Shown: piece after piece, positions 1-7,207 of the stretch | Position numbering within the stretch: position 1 is the stretch's first letter | Layout: the number at the start of each line of letters is the position of its first letter | Source: Desulfobacteraceae bacterium | GTDB taxonomy: Bacteria; Desulfobacterota; Desulfobacteria; Desulfobacterales; UBA11574 | NCBI GenBank assembly: GCA_003486165.1 | Contig: DNGT01000402.1 | Location: 468-16,310 of the forward strand | Length of the DNA: 15,843 bases | Direction of reading: 5' to 3' | Notes under the pieces: model-generated | What the model was told of the DNA's origin: nothing | The model's database searches: none | The model's input: only the letters and a program-made list of their open reading frames with translations | Position numbers and translations under genes: made by a program

Positions 1-2
1 TG

Positions 3-62
3 CTGGAAAAAAAGACCACAGACGTCGGTTCGTCAGCTGATCCTTCAGAAGAGGTCTCTTGA
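3..62 (+). CDS. possible 3' end of an upstream gene (partial)
   Basis: An open frame runs in from the window edge and stops at TGA 60-62, just before the ribosome binding site of the next gene. The 19 visible residues are hydrophilic and acidic towards the end (DVGSSADPSEEVS), as is common for protein C-termini. Another frame is also open to a TGA at 70-72. With so little sequence neither can be assigned to a family. The first frame is preferred only because its stop precedes the next gene's Shine-Dalgarno site. Confidence 0.25.
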   Translation: MEKKTTDVGSSADPSEEVS

Positions 63-76
63 AAAGGAGTGAGCCG

Positions 77-607
77 ATGACCCAGGGAATAATAGCCGAA
101 ACAGAACCAAACCAGACGCGTTGGCGGTTGCGCCTGGGTCTTCTTGTATTTGTTGTCGGTTTCTTAAGCCCCCTGTTAATCCCCCTAGTTACCGCTTCCG
201 AACTGCCGACAAAATGGAAAGCCGTTATCTCGACATGTCTTGCCGTGGGCATTCCTGAACTGTTTAGTGTTGTGGCGGTCGCCATCATGGGTAAGCCCGG
301 TTTCAATTATATTAAAAAGCGCTTTTTCACCTTCTTAAAGAAACATGGTCCGGCGGACAAAGTGAGCCCTACCCGCTATCGTATCGGTCTGGTCATGTTT
401 TTGCTTCCGATTCTTTTCGGCTGGCTGGCGCCGTATATCCCAACCATAATTCCAGATTATGATTTGCAGGGATTGACTGTCAATATCATCGGTGATGCGA
501 TGTTTATTTCAAGCTTCTTTGTTCTGGGCGGCGACTTCTGGGATAAAATACGCTCGCTGTTTGTTTACGGGGCAACGGCAAAGTTTCTTGAGCCATTGTC
601 CACCTGA
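77..607 (+). CDS. small multi-spanning membrane protein, 'transporter suffix' family-like
   Basis: A protein of about 176 aa. The start is placed at ATG 77 because AAGGAG (64-69) sits 7 bases upstream; the in-frame TTG at 59 has no such site. About four hydrophobic segments are visible: LGLLVFVVGFLSPLLIPLV, a stretch around TCLAVGIPELFSVVAVAIMG, RIGLVMFLLPILFGWLAPYI, and a last one ending FFVLGGDFWDKIRSLF. The GGDFWDKIRSLFV ending and the GKPGFNYIKK loop recall short proteins annotated as transporter suffix domain proteins, whose function is unknown. It is the first gene of a same-strand series with the channel gene downstream. The tail after KFLEPL may not be native, because a remnant of another gene begins there in a different frame. 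Membrane location is confident; the family name is from memory. Confidence 0.65.
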   Translation: MTQGIIAETEPNQTRWRLRLGLLVFVVGFLSPLLIPLVTASELPTKWKAVISTCLAVGIPELFSVVAVAIMGKPGFNYIKKRFFTFLKKHGPADKVSPTRYRIGLVMFLLPILFGWLAPYIPTIIPDYDLQGLTVNIIGDAMFISSFFVLGGDFWDKIRSLFVYGATAKFLEPLST

Positions 608-860
608 AGAAGAGGATTCGAAGACAAGCCTGATCCCCTTTAAAGTGCTTTGGAGCAAACAGCGACCGGATAAACCATTTGCTGCCGTCAAATACCAGGA
701 TTATTGGTTTTACATCGACAACCGTGACATCAATAGCAAACGCACTCTCGGATTGATCATTGCGTTTTTCCGTCTTCAGGCCCCCAGTATGGGTGGTGTG
801 GCTCCGATTCTGACGCTTCCAACAGGACAGAAACGCGTGAATCGGCTTGAAAGGATCTGA
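582..860 (+). pseudogene. C-terminal remnant of a conserved hypothetical protein
   Basis: This frame carries what reads as the last 80-90 residues of a larger conserved protein: FKVLWSKQRPDKPFAAVKYQ, then DYWFYIDNRDINSKRTLGLI, then VAPILTLPTGQ. The WFYIDxRDxxSKRT...LF.LQ...APxLTLP pattern is a C-terminal signature of conserved hypothetical proteins several hundred residues long, which I recall from Desulfobacterota and Planctomycetes; their function is unknown. Here no ribosome binding site or plausible start precedes it, and its 5' portion overlaps the end of the preceding membrane-protein gene in another frame. This suggests an internal deletion that removed the N-terminal part and joined the remnant to the upstream gene. 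The start given is approximate. A short intact protein starting at 492 is less likely, because the first 30 residues of that frame are the shadow of the upstream gene. Confidence 0.6.
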
Positions 861-899
861 CGAAAGAGGGATTTTAAAATAAAGTTATAGAGAGGAACG

Positions 900-1721
900 A
901 TGGAAGGACTTGCAGCAAGCATCGAACAAATGGAAAAAACAATGACGACATATGGTCGGGAGATAGTCATCGCATTCGCGGTGATCGTCGTAGGGCTCAT
1001 TTTAATTAAATGGATAAATATAGGATTAAAAAAGGCGTTCAGCAAGCTACCCATAAGTTCTGCCAGAGGGGCGACCATTCGCAATGTCCTTTGCGTTCTG
1101 ATGCTTGCTGTCTTGGTCACTTTTGCCGCCATCGAGTTGGGTATCGCTGCCGGACCCGTCATGCGGTTTTTATCCATTCTCACTCTGACTGCCATCGGCA
1201 TGATCGTAGTGTTTCGCCCTCTTATTCCAACGCTTCCTTTCAAAGTCGGCACTACAATTAAGGCCGGCGATCTTTTGGGAAAAGTCGAAGCCACTACCGT
1301 ATTGAACACCCGGTTGAGGACATTCGACGGCAAAACGGTGTTTATCCCCAACCGCATCATCCTCAATGATGTCATCATCAATTACCATTTTACACCGACA
1401 AGAAGATTTGAATTGAAAATTAATATCTTATACGATCAAGACCTGATGAAGGCCAAACAGATTCTGGAAACCATTATGGTCGAAGATCCCAGGGTGCATC
1501 CCACCCCCCGGCCGATTGTATATCTGATGAGCCTTAACAAAGGTTTTGTCGAATTGTCGGGCCGGGGCTGGGCAGACAACCTAAAACGATTCGTAGTAAC
1601 CCGTGAATTGCTTGAGAAAACCAAGTTCCGTTTTGACCAGGAAGGGATCGCCATGGCCTTGCCCCAGATGCAGGTCCATTATACCAGCAAAAACATGCCA
1701 CAGCTCAATACGGAGGGATAA
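900..1721 (+). CDS. MscS-family mechanosensitive ion channel (small form)
   Basis: A 273-aa inner-membrane protein of the small-conductance mechanosensitive channel family, which opens under membrane tension to release solutes. AGAGG (891-895) precedes the ATG. Predicted helices lie at about residues 22-40, 60-80 and 85-105. The beta domain is clear: VGTTIKAGDLLGKVEATTVL, then LNTRLRTFDGKTVFIPNRII, then NDVIINYHFTPTRRFELKIN. The C-terminal alpha/beta domain ends MALPQMQVHYTS, like the PQMDV ending of E. coli MscS. The protein is close to E. coli MscS in length (286 aa), but the glycine/alanine-rich pore-helix pattern before the FRP motif is much weaker (LSILTLTAIGMIVVFRPLIP). The intact frame amid decayed neighbours suggests it is still under selection. 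The next gene starts on the base after its stop. Confidence 0.88.
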   Translation: MEGLAASIEQMEKTMTTYGREIVIAFAVIVVGLILIKWINIGLKKAFSKLPISSARGATIRNVLCVLMLAVLVTFAAIELGIAAGPVMRFLSILTLTAIGMIVVFRPLIPTLPFKVGTTIKAGDLLGKVEATTVLNTRLRTFDGKTVFIPNRIILNDVIINYHFTPTRRFELKINILYDQDLMKAKQILETIMVEDPRVHPTPRPIVYLMSLNKGFVELSGRGWADNLKRFVVTRELLEKTKFRFDQEGIAMALPQMQVHYTSKNMPQLNTEG

Positions 1722-2036
1722 ATGAATACAAAACAAGCCTATAAGATCATCGATGCAGGTTGGGCTAAAAAACGGGCGGGTTATCGAATTCAATTTCAAC
1801 GCAAGGTTGACGGTGAAATTGTCACGGATTATTTCCCTGATTTGGATGAAGGGCCATGGTTATCAGAAGTAGCGATATGGAGAATGGCATGGCGACTGGC
1901 CGAATCCAGACAATCTGATCCGCCTGACGTCAACCACGGTGACCTGATCAACGTCACCGTGGTTGATCTTGAAGGCAGCCCTATCAAGTACTATGCCATA
2001 AATCAGTTAGAGGTTTTCAATCAAATGTCTCTGTAA
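1722..2036 (+). CDS. hypothetical protein, 104 aa, coupled to the channel gene
   Basis: The ATG directly follows the channel gene's TAA, and its ribosome binding site (GGAGGG, 1712-1717) lies inside the end of that gene, so the two are probably translationally coupled. The product is soluble and acidic to neutral, with no signal peptide or membrane segment. The N-terminus (KQAYKIIDAGWAKKRAGYRI) and the middle (VDGEIVTDYFPDLDEGPWLS followed by EVAIWRMAWRLAES) look like a compact alpha/beta fold. I do not recognise the family. The coding sequence contains a long perfect inverted repeat (1931-1965) encoding VNHGDLINVTVVD. Its coupling to the channel suggests a shared role but does not reveal the function. 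Confidence 0.65.
   Translation: MNTKQAYKIIDAGWAKKRAGYRIQFQRKVDGEIVTDYFPDLDEGPWLSEVAIWRMAWRLAESRQSDPPDVNHGDLINVTVVDLEGSPIKYYAINQLEVFNQMSL
1931..1965. repeat. 13-bp perfect inverted repeat inside the 104-aa gene
   Basis: CAACCACGGTGAC (1931-1943) is followed after nine bases by its exact reverse complement GTCACCGTGGTTG (1953-1965). One further pair (T1930/A1966) extends the stem to 14 bp. The right arm also overlaps a second small dyad, GATCAAC / GTTGATC (1946-1952 / 1962-1968). A transcript could fold into a stable hairpin here. It lies in the coding sequence and has no T-run, so it is not an ordinary terminator. Confidence 0.7.
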
Positions 2037-2080
2037 AGGCTGGTTCGTTAAACCTCAAGAGTTAAATGGAGGTGATACAG

Positions 2081-2480
2081 ATGACAATCCATGCATTTCG
2101 ACATCGCATCTTTTTTACGATTTTGATTTTTCAGGTTTTTTTTCTAATGGCGTGCACATTCGGTTTTGCGGCCAAAAAAAAAGATGCAGACAAAAATACG
2201 GCGAACCGGTTGAGGCCGTTATAAAAGGGTATCAAAAATTTGAGGCGGACATCTGGACAATTGCAGCAAAGTACTTTCAAATGAACAACAACGCGAGTTG
2301 CGTGAATTGATCCTCGAATGGAAAAAGCGCAACCCTGATCAAGTCGTGTACAACTACGTTCGGTTTAGTGATTTTGCAGCGGACCGTAGAACGTCCACTT
2401 TGGTGGCCAAGGGAAAAACAGGCGGATTTTTTAAATCGGTCCAGCAGGTGACTCAAGTGATATGGTGCATGATAATATAG
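2081..2480 (+). pseudogene. frameshifted and 3'-truncated lipoprotein-like gene
   Basis: Translation would start at ATG 2081 behind an ideal ribosome binding site (GGAGGTGAT, 2068-2076). The N-terminus is a signal peptide (HRIFFTILIFQVFFLMAC) with a lipobox-like LMAC, so the ancestral product was probably an exported lipoprotein. The reading frame fails at TAA 2222-2224. Protein-like sequence continues in a second frame (KYGEPVEAVIKGYQKFEADI then WTIAAK) and then a third (LSNEQQRELRELILEW, then RNPDQVVYNYVRFSDFAADR, then GKTGGFFKSVQQVTQV). The first shift lies between the nine-A run (2174-2182) and TACGGC. The second is near 2268-2270, where adding one A restores AAKVLSNEQQ. Both equal one-base losses. 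After QQVTQV the frame stops at 2478-2480, and the oppositely oriented operon begins. The family looks like a conserved lipoprotein of unknown function, whose remaining C-terminal part is absent here. Confidence 0.75.
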
Positions 2481-2529
2481 CCCCATCTTTACTCCCATAT
2501 TCCGTTTAATGATGACGATGTCTGAAAAA

Positions 2530-3438
2530 TTACTTTCCCAGAGTACTTCCAACAGAATCTCCCATTTGGACATATGTCTCAATGTCATTTCTCGTGTTTA
2601 TACACAAATCCCTGTCAAGCTCTATTCTTTTTGTTTCAAACAGCAAAACGACCGTTGAGCCGCCCATTTCGAAGAATCCTTTACGATCGCCCTTGACAAC
2701 CCGACACCCCGGTCGGTATCTCTGTTGAATTGACCCCACGGTAAAGGCGCCGATTTCAACCATTGCAATCTGACCAAAGTGCTCGGAATGAACTATGGTT
2801 AGCATTCGATAGTTTTCCGAATAAAAGGGAATGAGCCTTCGAAGACTGTATGGGCCACTTACATAGTACTTCCCCTTGATGGATTTCGCTTCACCTGGAA
2901 CACCGGAATCCGGAAAATGGAAGTGATGATAATCCTTCAGGCCTAAACGGCTTACAAGCATAGAACCTTGACTAAACTTCTCCACAAGTGTTTCATCGCG
3001 CAAAAATGAACGGAGATTGAAAATACTACGCTTGATTCGGAATGTCATATCCGGATCAAGCGTTTGATAGGCAAGAATTTTACCGTCCACAGGTGCAATG
3101 CATGCATGAGGGTTTGGGTCAACGGGTCGCTTTGAAAGATCAATTTCGCGCTTAAAAAAATCGTTGAAGCTCGAAAAGTCTTCGATCGGGCATATCAATT
3201 CATCCGCATTCACGTTCATCTTTTGGATAAAAGGCGCTACTTTTCTTCTACTGAGCCGCCGATTGTGAAGCCATCCATATAGTTTGGAAAGATATTTTTG
3301 CCTGAAAACAAACGCGTTACTCAGATTTCCCGCTCTGGAGTTGTATAACCAGTGCAGAAAACCATCTGCATATACACGCTCTGTCTTCAGCATCCCATCC
3401 GTACGATCAAAATATTTGATTGAAAATCTATAGCTCAT
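2530..3438 (-). CDS. psd: phosphatidylserine decarboxylase-like proenzyme, type II
   Basis: A 302-aa pyruvoyl-dependent decarboxylase of the PSD-B type II group, normally converting phosphatidylserine to phosphatidylethanolamine at the inner membrane. The self-cleavage motif is intact: KGFFEMGGSTVVLLFE with GGST at 259-262, cleavage expected between G260 and S261. The other catalytic positions are present: D118 in APVDG and H174 in DYHHFHFPDSG. The core VEIGAFTVGSIQQRYRPG is also typical. Length matches the type II family (about 300 aa). It is the last gene of the operon; its ATG overlaps the preceding gene's TGA by 4 bp and lacks its own Shine-Dalgarno site, indicating coupled translation. 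No phosphatidylserine synthase is present, so in this operon it may decarboxylate a different amino-acid head group. That is inference; a housekeeping role is possible. Confidence 0.9.
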   Translation of the reverse strand: MSYRFSIKYFDRTDGMLKTERVYADGFLHWLYNSRAGNLSNAFVFRQKYLSKLYGWLHNRRLSRRKVAPFIQKMNVNADELICPIEDFSSFNDFFKREIDLSKRPVDPNPHACIAPVDGKILAYQTLDPDMTFRIKRSIFNLRSFLRDETLVEKFSQGSMLVSRLGLKDYHHFHFPDSGVPGEAKSIKGKYYVSGPYSLRRLIPFYSENYRMLTIVHSEHFGQIAMVEIGAFTVGSIQQRYRPGCRVVKGDRKGFFEMGGSTVVLLFETKRIELDRDLCINTRNDIETYVQMGDSVGSTLGK

Positions 3439-4565
3439 AACTTTAACTCGAAAAGCGTATATTCCCGGTTTGGTTTTTGTGCATGTTCTCCCAAAAGTTT
3501 ATGGGCTCTATTTCCTTTGGCCATCAATGTAAAAATAACCCTCTCGTATCCCTGCTTCAGAATTTGGCGAATCATGAAAGAAGATATTGCGCGACCCAGA
3601 CCGGATTTTTTCTTCTCTTCTTCAGGAGTAATACCGAGCAAATAAAAATTTATTCGATCTACATGCTGTCGATTGTAAATAAACTTCATTGTAGATAACA
3701 GATTGTCCTTTCCGTTCATCGATCGAACGGCATCTGAAAGTTCCAGAAATGCCAATGCAAATCCTGAGATGACATTTTTTTCGTCGTAGATAAACGTAAA
3801 AAGCTCCGGGTGAAATGCATGGCGGTTTTTTTCAAACAGTCGCCGAAACTCTTTAAGAGAGATCGGCGTAAAGCCTGTAAAACCCTTGAAAGAATTTGTT
3901 AATACAGCGTGAAGATGATTCAAATCATCCATAAGTTGACTTACTTTTAGCTGTTTAAAGCGGTACCCCTTGTTCAGCAAATATGTGTAACGCCGTTCAC
4001 CGAAAGCCGTCATTTTTTGAATAATTTTGCGACCCGTAACTTCTACAGAATCCCAAATATATTTTGCGATAAAACCATACTTCTCAAAAAAATCCGGATA
4101 ATATGCCTTGTTATACGGCTCTCCATAAAAAGGTTTTTGATCAAACCCTTTGGTCATAAATCGATAGCCGTGCCAGATATCAAAGTTCATCGGTCCCCAG
4201 ATGCGACAGGTTCCGTTTTCTTCTTTTAGCCATGTTGCCGAGCAATCCAAGAGATCACGGGCAACATCAAAATTATTGATGCATTCAAAAAAACCGATGG
4301 TTCCAACCGGTGTCCCGTCTTTATCCTTTAGATCCTGGTTGAACATTGCAGAAACCCGTCCGACAACTTTTTTTCCTGCTAGAGCAAGAAAGTGTCGATG
4401 GCAATTACCCGGCTTTTGATAGAAGGTAAAATCAGGTAAAAATTGGGTGTACATCTCTTTTTTTATCGGCGGTATCCGGCTTGTATCGTCATGGTACAGA
4501 TCATCACCGAATCTTAAAAAAGCATCAACTTTTCCCGAATCAAACGTAAAATGTCTTATTGCCAC
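3435..4565 (-). CDS. large GNAT-like N-acyltransferase
   Basis: A 376-aa protein resembling the YghO-type branch of GNAT-related acyltransferases, to which no defined reaction is attached here. The most recognisable stretch is GPMNFDIWHGYRFMTKGFDQ followed by KPFYGEPYNKAYYPDFFEKY at about residues 124-163. This corresponds to the family pattern GPMNFS..GLL..GFD..P....PYNP.YYP..LE..GF. A second acyl-CoA-fold-like region near the C-terminus contains ITPEEEKKKSGLGRAISSFM, with the Q/RxxGxG/A-like turn, and ends YTLFELKL. The start is GTG 4565: GGGAG lies about 7 bases upstream, and it overlaps the preceding dikinase gene by 10 bp. No membrane segment is seen. Its job in the operon is probably to acylate an amine or alcohol on the lipid intermediate; this is inferred from neighbours. 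Confidence 0.72.
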   Translation of the reverse strand: MAIRHFTFDSGKVDAFLRFGDDLYHDDTSRIPPIKKEMYTQFLPDFTFYQKPGNCHRHFLALAGKKVVGRVSAMFNQDLKDKDGTPVGTIGFFECINNFDVARDLLDCSATWLKEENGTCRIWGPMNFDIWHGYRFMTKGFDQKPFYGEPYNKAYYPDFFEKYGFIAKYIWDSVEVTGRKIIQKMTAFGERRYTYLLNKGYRFKQLKVSQLMDDLNHLHAVLTNSFKGFTGFTPISLKEFRRLFEKNRHAFHPELFTFIYDEKNVISGFALAFLELSDAVRSMNGKDNLLSTMKFIYNRQHVDRINFYLLGITPEEEKKKSGLGRAISSFMIRQILKQGYERVIFTLMAKGNRAHKLLGEHAQKPNREYTLFELKL

Positions 4566-7207
4566 TGAATTTCTCCCGTGTCTCCATTCATATGCAACAT
4601 CGATCCTTCGGAGATCCGTGTCGTCGCATCTTTAACTCCCACGATCGTCGGGATTCCCAGTTCGCGTCCGATTATGGCGGTATGTGACAAAACACTGCCC
4701 CGTTCCACGATCAATCCATTGGCCCGCATCATCAGAAAAACCCAACCCGGATCCGTCATTTCCGCAATCAGGATGTCACCGTTTATTTCTATATCGGGGT
4801 CTGGCTTTGTCACGATTCTTGCGCGTCCTGATACCCGTCCGGGAGAGCAGGCAATACCGCGAAGATTCGTATCGTTCTTTTTACTGGTCTTTGTCTGTAA
4901 ATCATAAGCATCCTGGAATGTCCCGGTGTTCATTCCTCGGGTGATAAGACGGCTGGGAGGCGTCGGAGATCGACTTTGCCTTAAATATCTTTCTTTACGG
5001 ATGCGAACCGTATGCTTGAGATCAAGATCAATCGCCGATCCTCTGATAACTGAAAAAATCTCATTCATGGCAAGAAAAAAGATGTCGTCCGGCTGCGCCA
5101 GGAGGCCGATCCGGTGATAAGATCGACCGATGGAACGAAAAATCTTCTTCACCAGACCATAAGCCCGTGTCCGGGCAAATCGCATGTTTTCCCTGTGGAC
5201 AATACCTTCCCGGATGATCTTGGAGAGACATCGAAAAAGGAATCGCCTCAATCCGCTATTACCGGTCATCGATAGATTGTCTGTTTCGTTAACATGATCG
5301 TTTATGAAGCCGGTGCGTTTTAAATTCAGATTTTTCTCGCATGAAAGTGCACGACGAATCACCTGAATCAGGATGGTCGGATCATCATACATAGATTTTG
5401 TCTCGAGCTTGAGCTCATGAAGGATTCTGTCACCGTAATTTTGAATATGGTTTAAAAAAGAACCATAGACGTCTTTGTATTCGGGGTTTTCCCGAAGAGA
5501 TCGGAGGATCCTTTCGTCATCCAGGTTGAAAAGCGCTTTGAGTCCGGGACGGTGTTGAATCATTTTGCAAAGATTCAACACAGACTGAACCGGCTTTAGG
5601 CTCTCCATATCACCCGCGCGGGACAGAAGGTAATGGAGATGGTTTTTCTTTCTATCGGATAAATCTGTTTTGTTGAGAAGCCGGTTCATAAGTTCATAAG
5701 AGAAGATCAGAAAGATATCATTTTCTATGGTAATCGGCCATATACGGAACAATCCCGCCTCCAATTTTTTAAAAATGACGTACAGCGCGCCAGGTGAACA
5801 GGCATCAAAATCGGTTTCAGCATACTCCGTGTAAAATTTTTCAAAGCAACGATAAAAATGCCTCCGAAAGTAGCCTTTAAAAATAAATCTCCAGAGGAGA
5901 GTGGCATAAGAAACGTAAGAAATTGGAACGGATGGAGTGTTGACTGCTGAATTGTCTTCGATTCCCAGCATTCGGTTACAGGCGGTTTTATCTTTTGCAA
6001 GGGCCGGATTGAAAGAAACCATGCTGTACCAGTTGGTCATGTTGTAATAGATCCTGCCGTCAAGGTATCCGATAAGGGTTTCGAAAATGGGTGAACTTTC
6101 CTCAACGCCCTTGCGGTTAAGTGTAAGGCGAATAACCGTTCTTTTCATGACATTTTCATAGACGTTTCTGGCAAACGAATAGGTAAGCGGTGTCGTAACA
6201 CCCGGGTAGCTTTCAACAATATTGGAATTATCCCATACGGTAATGTCTTCTGAATCTCTTTCTTTCGATGTGATTGGGCGGGTTTGCAGCAGGTGAAGCT
6301 TACCGGATGCGTCGAATGCCCATTCGATATCTTGGGGCCCGTCGAAATTGGACGCTACGGCGTTTATCATCCGAAATAAGGTCTGAATCTCGTCCGAGGT
6401 CAGGATCGGAGTGCTGGACGCTTTGATGGAAGTGACAACCGCTCCTTTGTGAAAATTTTTCGACATGGAAATTTTGGATTTCTTTATGTCTATTCGCGAT
6501 CTGGAAACCTCACCGGTTTTAGAGTCTATCCAGTAGGTATCGGTCTCGACCGTATTGGATACAACTCCCTCTCCAACACCATAGCCAACGGTAATCACAT
6601 AATTGGATGTGTTTGAAACCGGGTCTCGTGTAAATATGACGCCGGATTTTTCGCTGTCTATCATTTCCTGAACGATAACGGCGATACGAAGTGGAAAGAC
6701 GGATATCCCGCAAGCATGACGATAGAGAATCGCCCTTTCGGAAAGGGCGCTGGCAGCGCATTGTGCAATTTTGTCCACCAATCCTTCTTTTGTCACATAG
6801 AGGTAAGAGTTCATCATACCGGCGAAAGATGCATGTTTCGAGTCTTCATCGATTGCAGAAGAACGCACGGAAAAGAGAGAGATATTATTAAAATCATCAT
6901 CCAGATGTTTTCGGATCAAAGCGTCCAGTGTTTGCCTGCCTGATGAGAGGATTTTTTCTAATAAAACGGTTTCGATTCGACCGATGTCATGGGTCTCCAG
7001 TAGTTTTTTTACATCAATACGGTGCTGTTCCATCAGATCGTCAAACGCATTGTGTGAAATGACAAACCATCGCGGGACACACAGTCCAATCTTTGAAAGC
7101 CGCCAAAGGTTTGCAGCTTTGTTTCCAACCCGTCCGGGATCAGGGGCGCAAAAATTTGAGCTTGAATAAACCGGACTGGTCCGGACATTTCTTGAATGCT
7201 TTTTCAT
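4556..7207 (-). CDS. PEP-synthase/rifampin-phosphotransferase-like dikinase (second copy)
   Basis: An 883-aa three-part phosphotransfer enzyme. The N-terminal ATP-grasp domain (about 20-315) shows GNKAANLWRLSKIGLCVPRW, FSVRSSAIDEDSKHASFAGM (R115), SGVIFTRDPVSN and GPQDIEWAFDASGKLHLLQT followed by RPIT. The middle section (about 320-775) is divergent and helical, with NYGDRILHELKLETKSMYDD marking the equivalent of the usual YGHR..E.D..PRW.EDP segment. The C-terminal swivelling domain (about 783-883) carries IACSPGRVSGRARIV, MTDPGW and GLIVERGSVLSHTAIIGREL with the phosphorylated histidine H842. This layout and length match rifampin phosphotransferase (about 865 aa) better than true PEP synthase, which has an extra C-terminal PEP/pyruvate-binding barrel, absent here. 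Such enzymes use both the gamma and beta phosphates of ATP. ATG 7207 directly follows the upstream TAA with GGAGG 8 bases away. The middle domain should set the substrate, which is unknown. Confidence 0.85.
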   Translation of the reverse strand: MKKHSRNVRTSPVYSSSNFCAPDPGRVGNKAANLWRLSKIGLCVPRWFVISHNAFDDLMEQHRIDVKKLLETHDIGRIETVLLEKILSSGRQTLDALIRKHLDDDFNNISLFSVRSSAIDEDSKHASFAGMMNSYLYVTKEGLVDKIAQCAASALSERAILYRHACGISVFPLRIAVIVQEMIDSEKSGVIFTRDPVSNTSNYVITVGYGVGEGVVSNTVETDTYWIDSKTGEVSRSRIDIKKSKISMSKNFHKGAVVTSIKASSTPILTSDEIQTLFRMINAVASNFDGPQDIEWAFDASGKLHLLQTRPITSKERDSEDITVWDNSNIVESYPGVTTPLTYSFARNVYENVMKRTVIRLTLNRKGVEESSPIFETLIGYLDGRIYYNMTNWYSMVSFNPALAKDKTACNRMLGIEDNSAVNTPSVPISYVSYATLLWRFIFKGYFRRHFYRCFEKFYTEYAETDFDACSPGALYVIFKKLEAGLFRIWPITIENDIFLIFSYELMNRLLNKTDLSDRKKNHLHYLLSRAGDMESLKPVQSVLNLCKMIQHRPGLKALFNLDDERILRSLRENPEYKDVYGSFLNHIQNYGDRILHELKLETKSMYDDPTILIQVIRRALSCEKNLNLKRTGFINDHVNETDNLSMTGNSGLRRFLFRCLSKIIREGIVHRENMRFARTRAYGLVKKIFRSIGRSYHRIGLLAQPDDIFFLAMNEIFSVIRGSAIDLDLKHTVRIRKERYLRQSRSPTPPSRLITRGMNTGTFQDAYDLQTKTSKKNDTNLRGIACSPGRVSGRARIVTKPDPDIEINGDILIAEMTDPGWVFLMMRANGLIVERGSVLSHTAIIGRELGIPTIVGVKDATTRISEGSMLHMNGDTGEIQWQ

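Noticed and set aside
776..1381. 201-aa open frame opposite the channel gene
   Set aside because: Its sequence is the antisense shadow of a well-recognised MscS domain, rich in Met/Ile/Thr, with no domain of its own.
2481..2529. Rho-independent terminator after psd
   Set aside because: No GC-rich hairpin followed by a T-run on the - strand is visible in this gap.
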